NCBI GenBank assembly: GCA_014885115.2
Contig: WKLE02005636.1
Span: 1 to 19,077, forward strand
Length of the DNA stretch: 19,077 nt
Source of the DNA: Asterionellopsis glacialis
Lineage: Eukaryota; Bacillariophyta; Plagiogrammaphyceae; Rhaphoneidales; Asterionellopsidaceae
Reading direction: 5' to 3'
Shown in pieces: positions 1 to 7,900 of the stretch. A program made the translations under genes and the position numbers. Every line of letters begins with the position of its first letter. Within the stretch, counting starts at the first letter, position 1. The notes beneath the pieces are model-generated. The model did no database searches. It was not told where the DNA came from and saw only the letters and a list, made by a program, of their open reading frames with translations.

Positions 1-261
1 GCCTCCAACCCGACACGTGTCTAGTCTACTGTACTTTGAACATACAGCACTGGTACAAACAGTACCAAACAATTATAAATTACCTGGAATAATAGTATAA
101 TACTCATTGCGGCACAAGTCACAAGTACCTGTATAATATCTGTGTTGTTAAAAATCCAATGATGGTACGCGTTTCGCGAGTTCCTTATAATTGAGAGGTA
201 ATCAATAAGGATTAGGATAACAAATATCACCACAAATAATTTTAGGAAAGAACAACCTCTG

Positions 262-316
262 CTCTCTAGAGAGATAACCTCTCTCTACTAGAGAGGACCC
301 TCTAGCTAGAGGTCCT
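262..316. repeat. Cluster of three CTAG-centred palindromes
   Basis: Three inverted repeats follow one another. At 262-273 there is a perfect 12-nt palindrome, CTCTCTAGAGAG. At 281-295 CTCTCTA and TAGAGAG flank a single C. At 294-316 AGGACC-C-TCTAG pairs with CTAGAGGTCCT, with one bulged C. A related CCTCTAG follows at about 321-327. On a transcript the last could fold into a stem of 11 pairs, so a role in 3'-end formation of the minus-strand PPR gene is possible, as is a worn mobile-element end. Neither is shown by the sequence. Confidence 0.6.
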
Positions 317-413
317 ACCTCCTCTAGCCAAAGTGTCCAACACTAACGTACAACATATTGTAAAAACAGAAATATTGAAAATGGAAGAAATCCATCAAAA
401 GGAAGATAACGCA

Positions 414-427
414 TTTTTTTAAAAAAA
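414..427. repeat. T7A7 perfect palindrome
   Basis: Seven T are followed directly by seven A, about 125 bp past the stop of the minus-strand PPR gene. It may be a nucleosome-excluding tract or part of the transcript end, or simply chance in AT-rich DNA. Confidence 0.5.
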
Positions 428-552
428 GGACCTTCATCTGGTTATACTGTTTTCGTCTGCTAAATTATCCGAAATAGAATCAAGATACTATTTTTATTAC
501 TTTTCACCAATATTAGTTTCATGTACAGTATAGAAGAGTACCTTTATCTCTA

Positions 553-3030
553 CTAGCGTTTTAATTTATTCCTTCGTCTACGAATTCGTGCTGACCATCG
601 TTTTGGAACTTTGTCTAATTTGACTAATGTTGCAGGTACTATCCCTGTAACCTTTTCTAAATATTCTGGTGCGACTCTTCGAACATGACTCAAAACCATA
701 GGATCTAACATTCCATCATTGCAACAACGTTGGAAGATTTCATCAATAGCATCGACATAAAACTGATTCTTGCTGTTGTTCTTCTTGTTGTGGTTGTATA
801 AATTAGCACAAGCCTTCATGGCAGCAGGATAGGTATATTTATCAACATCCATATTTCGTTCTTTCATGTCTCGTAACAAATCCAATACAACCATAATGGC
901 ATGATGTTTTTTGTCTTGCTCACTTTGAGAAGGAGTGGCAGCACAAGCTTGAAAGACAGCATTATACGTTCGAATATTGGGTTTGGCAGCACATTCACCA
1001 GAGTCATACCGTTCCTGCATTCGTTGCAGTATACCCAAAGCTTTTTCTGCCTTGTGATCGACTTGACACTTTTCTACGCCCTTGATTAACAAATTATAGG
1101 TAATCGTACTGGGTGCTGAATTTTTATTGCCCGACGCGGACATTTCTTCCATTTGTTCGACAATTTTCTCCGCACGGTCAATCGCACCGCCACTCCCTGT
1201 CGCCACCCACGCTTCAATGACAGAGGTATACGTCACAGTGTTAGGTTCCACCTTATCATGACCACCGGAACAATACAATTGATGCATTTCTTCCAACAAA
1301 CTTTCCGCACGTTCTGCACCGTGACGTGTTCCACTATTGGCAAAGGTCGAGATCACTGTGGAAAAGCATACAGTATTGGGTTCCAAACCAGCATAATCCG
1401 CATCATCATAATAATACTTTTGCATCCGTCGCAGTAAAGCTTCCGCATGATCACCTGCATCCAGTAAGCCACTATTCTTCCATGCCAACATGGTAGTGGA
1501 ATAACTAATGGCTGTAGGACAAACATCATGATTCCCCTTGACATACAAGGAATGCATTTTATCCAACAAACGTTCTGCATTAACACCACAATCTTGTTCA
1601 CCACTGTTGGCAATAGCCAATAACACAGCATTAAATGCAACTGTATCAGGTTTGACACCCACATCACCTTTTTCTTGATATCGTTCCTCCATACGTTTTA
1701 GTAATCGGATTACCTTATCCGTTATTGATGGTTCTTCTTCTTCCTCTTTTTGTTCAGGCGTGGCCGTTGAAGTACCATTTGCATCAACACTACCACTGCC
1801 ACTACCACTACCTTGTGTGTTCTGCTTACGATGCTTTGGTTTTTGATTGGCAAGTCCAATCATCAATGTTGTATAGCTAATGGCATCAGGTCGGACAGTG
1901 TCATCCCCTGCATCTGCCAAAAGTTCCATGCGATTTAATATAGCTTCGGCCTCTTGTAAAGCACCACGACGTTTACTTTTACATAAGGCTCGTATCACAG
2001 ATGATAATGTCACAGTATCAGGTTTGACTTCTGGAACAAGTTCCGAAAATCGTATCATTTCATTCAATATATCATATGCATGATGTGGGTTCCTTTCATC
2101 ACGCGCCCATGCGGCTATCGTCGTATTGAAGGACCATACATCAGGTCGTATACGATACTCGATATCATCATCATCATCAGTGTCATTGTTATTATTATCC
2201 ATTTCTTCTGCATCATTGTCTGTATCGTTGCTGAGAAATTGATCTTGTTGTTGTTGTTGTTGATGCGTTTGTTGTTGTCCTTGTGGTCGTTGCTGCTGTT
2301 TTGGACGGTGCTTGGGTCCTTTCCGATACATGGCAACCATTTCCCGTAGCAAGGATTCCGCACGAGGAGCAGCATTGGAGGTAGCAGAATTGGCCCATGC
2401 GGCTATACAAGCATTGTAGGTAACACGATCGGGTTGTGCTCTTGGGTTTTGATGATTGGATGCCAATTGTTGCATTTTCCTAAGTAATTGCTCTGCCTCA
2501 CGGGGACGATTTTCTTGACCATACATGGATACCACCTGATTGTACAAAAAGACAGATGGTGGATTGGATCCACGTGCCTTGGCAACGTGTTCCATTTGAT
2601 GCAATAATTGTTCTGCCTTTCGGGCTGCTTCATATCCGCCATTTCGGCTTTTTGTCAAATTTTTAATATCTTCTGCCAAGACATTTAGATTTTCTTCCTC
2701 AAAGGGTGTTATTGTTAATGCTTCGCCATCATTATTTGCAGTTGCGGCGTGCAGTGCACTATTATTATTATTAGTAATAGTAGTAGAAGAAGAATTGTCA
2801 ACCTGTGAAAGAGGTGTCATTGTATGAAAAAATGATGGTCGTATTGTTCTTGATGAAGAAAGACCACTATTGTTATCTTGTCGGTTAATATTCATCCCGG
2901 TCGTATTCTGCTGACGGTAACTAGTACCAAGAGAACTGACATAAGGGCAACTACATGTTATCTGTGATATTCTATTGATGAAACGTTTTTGGATATGAGG
3001 AAACTTGACCGAAGTTTTGGTGAGACTCAT
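553..3030 (-). CDS. Pentatricopeptide repeat (PPR) protein, probably mitochondrial
   Basis: 825-aa protein made mostly of PPR repeats, helical-hairpin units that bind single-stranded organelle RNA. From about residue 118 to 790 there are a leading half repeat and some 12 units with helix A of the type YNxxIxAWAxS, helix B of the type AExLLxxM, and a terminal PD or PN (e.g. TVAFNAVLLAIANSG, TVTYTSVIEAWVATG). Repeat spacing is about 44 aa rather than 35. Two units are split by low-complexity inserts rich in Q, N and D. The open frame extends upstream to 3126, but only through a GTG, so I take the ATG at 3028-3030. It gives an N-terminus rich in K, R and S (MSLTKTSVKFPHIQKRF) without early acidic residues, like a mitochondrial presequence. 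The C-terminus is very basic (RWSARIRRRRNKLKR). No PLS motifs or DYW/E domain, so a P-class stabilisation, processing or translation factor is likely. Its RNA target is unknown. Confidence 0.9.
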   Translation of the reverse strand: MSLTKTSVKFPHIQKRFINRISQITCSCPYVSSLGTSYRQQNTTGMNINRQDNNSGLSSSRTIRPSFFHTMTPLSQVDNSSSTTITNNNNSALHAATANNDGEALTITPFEEENLNVLAEDIKNLTKSRNGGYEAARKAEQLLHQMEHVAKARGSNPPSVFLYNQVVSMYGQENRPREAEQLLRKMQQLASNHQNPRAQPDRVTYNACIAAWANSATSNAAPRAESLLREMVAMYRKGPKHRPKQQQRPQGQQQTHQQQQQQDQFLSNDTDNDAEEMDNNNNDTDDDDDIEYRIRPDVWSFNTTIAAWARDERNPHHAYDILNEMIRFSELVPEVKPDTVTLSSVIRALCKSKRRGALQEAEAILNRMELLADAGDDTVRPDAISYTTLMIGLANQKPKHRKQNTQGSGSGSGSVDANGTSTATPEQKEEEEEPSITDKVIRLLKRMEERYQEKGDVGVKPDTVAFNAVLLAIANSGEQDCGVNAERLLDKMHSLYVKGNHDVCPTAISYSTTMLAWKNSGLLDAGDHAEALLRRMQKYYYDDADYAGLEPNTVCFSTVISTFANSGTRHGAERAESLLEEMHQLYCSGGHDKVEPNTVTYTSVIEAWVATGSGGAIDRAEKIVEQMEEMSASGNKNSAPSTITYNLLIKGVEKCQVDHKAEKALGILQRMQERYDSGECAAKPNIRTYNAVFQACAATPSQSEQDKKHHAIMVVLDLLRDMKERNMDVDKYTYPAAMKACANLYNHNKKNNSKNQFYVDAIDEIFQRCCNDGMLDPMVLSHVRRVAPEYLEKVTGIVPATLVKLDKVPKRWSARIRRRRNKLKR
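2245..2262. repeat. (TTG)6 microsatellite inside the PPR gene
   Basis: Six TTG triplets encode a glutamine run on the minus strand. They sit in a Q/N/D-rich insert that interrupts the loop of a PPR repeat, beside further Gln and Asp runs. Such triplet tracts are prone to length change. Confidence 0.8.
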
Positions 3031-3693
3031 TATATTTTTATACCTTTTCAAGAAATTTTTGACTTTCAATTTAGGATTCACCACTAGAGCACTGTTGCTG
3101 GCACCTCCGTATATATGAATGGTCACAACTGTAAGTTTCTTTTCGTGAAAATGTTCTTTGTGTTTGAGTTCACAAGTTCGTACACAATCGTTGTTGCTAT
3201 TAATTATTATTTGTTGTGATAGTCACCGCATCCACCGTTCTATTTTTTTCAAACTAGTCTATCTTCACTCAAGGGATGAGGTTTGACGAAATTGTCGGTG
3301 ACTCACCATTTTTTTGTGAACCCGAAAAGGAACGCACAACAGCAGGCGCTCAACAGAAGAAGAGACACACCTCGTGATGATGATGGTCGCAACAATGGGC
3401 TTTACGAGTTTGTCTGATGTACATATATCATCGTAGGAACAGTAATGTCTGTCCCGTCTTCTCACCCAGCTCACAAAACAGCTATTATACATAAAAACCA
3501 ATTTGGTAGAGACCCAGCATTGGTTTCATAAACTTGTCTTCCCATCCATCTCTGTTTCTGGTAGTCTATTTTCTTGCTCCCTTCAAGACTAGGAATAGAC
3601 TCTAGTGTACTTGCAAAGAACTTGGAGAACTCTTCTGAGTTGAACACGGACAAAATACTGTACAGTCTTGTCTATTATTTATTTTAAAAAAGC
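3031..3693. promoter_or_regulatory. Divergent promoter region between PPR gene and NAA40
   Basis: This 663-bp spacer must hold the promoters and 5' UTRs of the minus-strand PPR gene and the plus-strand NAA40 gene. No core promoter element can be named with confidence. TACTGTAC occurs at 3656-3663, 30 bp before the NAA40 start. A minus-strand open frame at 3471-3653 has plausible composition but starts with TTG and has no in-frame ATG near its beginning, so I do not call it a gene. On the minus strand, TTACAG just before 3124 could act as a splice acceptor, so a 5'-UTR intron for the PPR gene is possible. Confidence 0.5.
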
Positions 3694-4584
3694 ATGTCTA
3701 ACAAAAAGAAGAAGAATAAACAAAAGAAAAAGACAAGTCGTCAGACTGAAGCATTGGAAATAATGCATCGTATTGAAACATCTTTATCCGCAGCAAACGC
3801 ATTAGAGAATCCAACAAAGGGACTTGAAGGATTTTGTTCGATGGAATTACCATCGCATCCGAAAAATAACAAAGAAAAAGAAGAACATGACAATACTGGC
3901 AGTAGTTGTGGCGAAAACGGCAAGGATCATAAAAAAGAAGAAGGTATGCTAGATAATGATCAACATCAAGAATTCGTTCAAATTGATTTTTATAAGTCAC
4001 CATTACCGGAAGATTTACATAAATCTTGTTTACAATTATTTGAAGAAAATATGGGTGATATGTATCGTGCTAGTAGTTGGGGATTAGATATGAAGGAAAA
4101 GTCGGACGAATTCCATCATGACAATGCACGTTTCCTTATTGCAACGAAAAAAATTACTTCCATTTCCAATCAAAGTAGTAGTAGTAGAGGTCAAACAAGT
4201 GGAGAACAACAACAAGAACAACAACGAGGTGATGTATTAGGATTTGCACATTTTCGATTTGATGTAAATGATGATGATCGGCCAACAGAAGAAGTATTGT
4301 ATGTTTATGAAATACAAATAAGTTCCAAGGCACGCCGTTGTGGATTAGGAAGGCGTTTGATGGCAATTATGGAATTGATTGCTATGCGATCGCAAATGCG
4401 GAAGGTAATGCTTACAGTATTCAAAAGTAATCATGCCGCACTTGGATTCTATTTATCTAAAATGAAGTATGGAATTGATGAAAGTAGTCCAAGTCAATTT
4501 GTGGATAATGTCGAAGGTGGAGGCGATGAAGGCGCTGCTGACTATGAAATTTTAAGCAAACAAATAAAAAAAATGGTAAAGTAA
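3694..4584 (+). CDS. NAA40: N-alpha-acetyltransferase 40 (NatD), histone H4/H2A N-terminal acetyltransferase
   Basis: 296-aa GNAT-fold enzyme. The family transfers acetyl from acetyl-CoA to the N-terminal serine of histones H4 and H2A. The match runs along the whole protein: a Lys-rich start (KKKKNKQKKK), a helix ending SAANALENPTKGLEGF, MYRASSWGLD with W129, GFAHFRFD, EVLYVYEIQI with the Y205-E206 pair at the family's catalytic position, the acetyl-CoA loop RRCGLG (214-219), MRKVMLTVFKSNHAALGFY, IDESSPS and the terminal YEIL (Y284). It is longer than the roughly 237-aa human protein because of an acidic/Lys-rich N-terminal insert (about 55-90) and a Ser/Gln loop (about 155-180) before the GFAHFRFD strand. 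The C-terminal His/Cys tail of animals is absent. The ATG is the first in the frame after an A-rich leader. It diverges from the first PPR gene and converges on the second. Confidence 0.93.
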   Translation: MSNKKKKNKQKKKTSRQTEALEIMHRIETSLSAANALENPTKGLEGFCSMELPSHPKNNKEKEEHDNTGSSCGENGKDHKKEEGMLDNDQHQEFVQIDFYKSPLPEDLHKSCLQLFEENMGDMYRASSWGLDMKEKSDEFHHDNARFLIATKKITSISNQSSSSRGQTSGEQQQEQQRGDVLGFAHFRFDVNDDDRPTEEVLYVYEIQISSKARRCGLGRRLMAIMELIAMRSQMRKVMLTVFKSNHAALGFYLSKMKYGIDESSPSQFVDNVEGGGDEGAADYEILSKQIKKMVK

Positions 4585-4933
4585 GGTAGCTATATTAATT
4601 TAAGACAAACAAATATTGATTTTTTTGTCCGAATAATATGTATTGGATACAATCCCGGTGCATTCAAACTTATCTTGTTGAAGTTGTGCTCTACATACAT
4701 TCAAAAAGGAATACCAAAGTTCCATATTTTGAGCAGAAAACAGAAGACTCGGTTTTTCGGAGGAGTGAAATTTTCATCTTTGTGGATACGTCAGATCCGC
4801 TTATCTGGAAAAGGGAGACATAAAGTAGTTATTCTTGCTAGTTGGGGACAAGCAGCGCAGTATTCGAGGAAGTAAAAATTTGAGATATGAATCTTTTTGT
4901 ATTAAAAAAGTCTATGAGTTCTTAAATTTATAA
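4585..4933. other. Convergent 3' intergenic region
   Basis: 349 bp between the ends of NAA40 (+) and the large PPR gene (-), serving as the 3' flank of both. It is AT-rich at both edges. Short overlapping plus-strand frames at 4638-4875 show no recognisable protein and no continuity with NAA40. I see no RNA gene and no repeat. Confidence 0.6.
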
Positions 4934-7900
4934 TTAAGCTTGTTTGTGGTAAATTCTATTGAGTCGTTCAGCTAATGAGTCTACTATTTCTTGCCCGTGT
5001 TTTCCTCTTGCTTTCCACGCACTGGCAACACTCTTGTAGGACAACAGATCCGGTTTCATATCTTTGTCTCCTTCAAAGTACTTCGTTTCCATAAAGTCCA
5101 ACAATTGTTGAGCACGATCGAGCTGTTGGAATCCGTCCTCATTTTGCTGTGCACAGGCGACAAGTACAGTCCTGTAACTGAACCCATTGGGTTTGACACG
5201 GACATTTCCATTTGCATACAATCTTTCCATATCGTTCAGAATTGCATCGGCTTTTAGCGATGCACCCTTCTCACCGCTGTTAGCCCAAGCAAAGATGGCA
5301 GCATTGTAGGCAATTGTATCTGGACATACATTCGCATTACCAGAATCACACATAGCTTCCATGTGACGTAAGACTGCTTCCGCCCTTGTCCCCGCCCCTT
5401 TGGCTTTGGTAGAAGCCCATGCACTCATAACTGACGTATAACTAATCACGTTGGGTTTGACTTCCTTATACAAATCGCTGCTACCCCGTGAAGAGAGATC
5501 TTCCATCCGTTCTAGAAGTTCTTCCGCCTTTTGTGCTGCCTCGGTAGTTCCAGCCTTTGATAATGTATTTAATACAGCATTGAAACAAATCAAACTTGGA
5601 ACCATATCAACATCACCCGCAAGTCGCAATTCTTCCATTTCTGCTAATAGCATCATAGCCTTCCTAGCTGCGTCCTGCCCGCCCCCAGCACGTGCCAAGG
5701 CATTGATAGCTGTACTGTAGCTTACTTTATCAGGTTTAACATCCATGTTACCGTCAGTAGAATACAATGATTTCATTTTGGATAGCAATTGTAAGGCCTG
5801 TTGTGAGGCTTCCTTTTGGGTACTTTTTGCTAACGCTGATAGGACTGTGTTGTAACAACGTGTGTTGGGTTTTGCTGCTGTGTTCCCATCACGACCATAC
5901 GATGTTTGCATTCGTACTAAAACACCCATCGCTCTCCGGGCAGAACTTCCCTTGTTAGGATTTTGAGCATAGGAATTCAACACGGCAAAGTAGGTACGTA
6001 CATCAGGTCTTGCATCACGATTACCCCGTCGGAATGCATTTTCCATCAAGGCCAACACATCGTCAGCTTGCTGTGGATCGTCTTTGTCTACAAAGAATCG
6101 AATAGCAGCATTGTAACAAATTGCATGTGGTTTCGAAGATACAGTGCCATCATTGTACAGAGTTTCCATCTTGCGGATGAGACGCAATACACCTCTCCCT
6201 GCATTGGCTGAATTGCTATTCCAAGCCCATGCATTGATAGCTGTCGAGAATGTAAAGCTGTCTGGCATCATTGACTTATCACCATTAATGTACATGCTCA
6301 ACATCCGTTCAAACAAATCTTCCGCTCGCTGAGAAGATGCTGGGTCGCGTTTACTATTTTTAGCTATACACAACATAACAGTGTTCAATGTTCGTGCAGC
6401 TGGTTTCGCATCACGATATCCATCTTTGTACAAGTCTTCCATTTGTTCCAACAAAGATATAGCTTGCTCAGCTGCATTGGGTTTGTTACTATTAGCCCAA
6501 GCTTGGAGTAATGTATTGAAGGTAATAGTGTTGGGATACATCCATTTTTTATTGGTTGCCTTTGCTTGAGTAAGTAGCCGATCAAATACAGACTGAGCCT
6601 TGAGAGCTGCATCTGAATGGTCACTTTTGGCCCATGCATCTATGACAGCTGAATATACAATCACATTAGGTTGTAGGTCACGATTGCCATTTCGATATAA
6701 CTTTTCCATTTGAATCAATAATTGTTCTGCGCGTTCTGCTGATCCACGTTCCCGACTTTTGGCCCAACAACTAATGACAAATCCAAAACTTTTGGCATTT
6801 GGACGTACTCCAGTTCCCTTCTCATCATTAATTAGCTTATATAGGATGGCTTCGGCCTTTCGAGGTGAATTTTGTTTCGTGTATGCACCAATGATAGTAT
6901 TGTACGTATTTAAATTTGGCAATACCTTTGCTTTACGTTCTATGCTATTATTATGATACTTTTGAACTTCATCAAAGAAAGATACCATGAGCCTTTCTGC
7001 CTTTTCTGCTGCATTGGGATCTTTACTGAGTGTCCAAGCTGACAACACTGCATTGATGCTTTCTGTATTTGCACAAACATCTTGAAGACCATTCACTTTT
7101 GAAGAATCAGAGGAAGTAAATGGTAACATACGACGAAGTATAGATTCAGCATGTTCTGCTGCTTGCACACCTTTGCCACTGACACTCCATGCCTCCAACA
7201 CACCATTTACGCTTATAGTTAATGGTTTGACAGCTTTATTACCTGATTGGTACAACAAATTACAATGATTCAAGATAGCTTCAGCTCTCTTAGCACCCTT
7301 GATACCAGTCCCACTCTTGGCCCATGCTGAAATAATACCCTCGTAAGTATATGCATTCGGATTCACACTATCATTTTCACCGCTTGCATACAACGCAGCC
7401 ATTTTTTCTAAAAGCTTTTCACATTGTAATGCGGCCTTTTCACCTATGAAGGAACCTCGACCACTACCGCTATTGGCCAGTGCTTGTATGACAGATGTAT
7501 ATGCAACAACATTGGGTTTCACAGGACCTAATGGATTTTGTTCAAATGTCTTTTCCATAGTTTTTAATAAGCTCAATGATAGTTGAGCATTCCTTTTCCC
7601 ACCAGCGCTAGCTAAAGCCTTTAGTACACAAACGTACGAGAATGTATTGGGTGAAATAACTGTTGGTAGTTCTAATGATGATGAACTACCAGCATTGTCA
7701 TTACTTTGCTTCATATTGTTGCTCCGATCCTTGTCGGCGTCGTCGGTATTACCAAAAAGCAATATTTGTCGCTCTTGTTGTTGCCATTGCAATTGTAACA
7801 AGTGCTGTAACAAACGATAGGCGCGATCACATGCATTCATACCTCTTTTACTTGGGTTTGACCAACGAGACCATGAATCTAAACAAACATTGTAACATTT

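Larger units (their letters stand above)
1..552. other. Intergenic region downstream of the first PPR gene
   Basis: This stretch lies 3' of the minus-strand PPR gene. I see no convincing coding region: the only long open frame (21-233, minus) begins with GTG, has no ATG start and reads as low-quality hydrophobic sequence. It holds two copies of the 8-mer TACTGTAC or its complement (27-34 and 523-530), three palindromes at 262-316, and a perfect 14-nt T7A7 palindrome at 414-427. The copy at 523-530 reads TACTGTAC on the PPR mRNA strand, 22 nt beyond the stop codon, so it should lie in the 3' UTR. Confidence 0.6.

Noticed and set aside
21..233. 70-codon minus-strand open frame, hydrophobic
   Set aside because: It starts with GTG, no upstream ATG, and has no family-like pattern; AT-rich DNA gives such frames by chance.
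2080..2349. Long frames opposite PPR and mosaic genes made of Ile/Val/Leu/Ser runs
   Set aside because: They are shadows produced by triplet repeats (CAA, GAT, CAT) of the true coding strand.
3031..3126. N-terminal extension of the first PPR protein to 3126
   Set aside because: It would begin with GTG, which nuclear genes rarely use; the ATG at 3028-3030 gives a sensible presequence.
3471..3653. 60-codon minus-strand frame with protein-like composition before the first PPR gene
   Set aside because: It opens with TTG after an in-frame TAG, has no early ATG and cannot be joined cleanly to the PPR frame; it may be 5' UTR.
4638..4875. Overlapping plus-strand frames after NAA40
   Set aside because: They lie in the 3' flank, overlap each other in different frames and show no conserved features.
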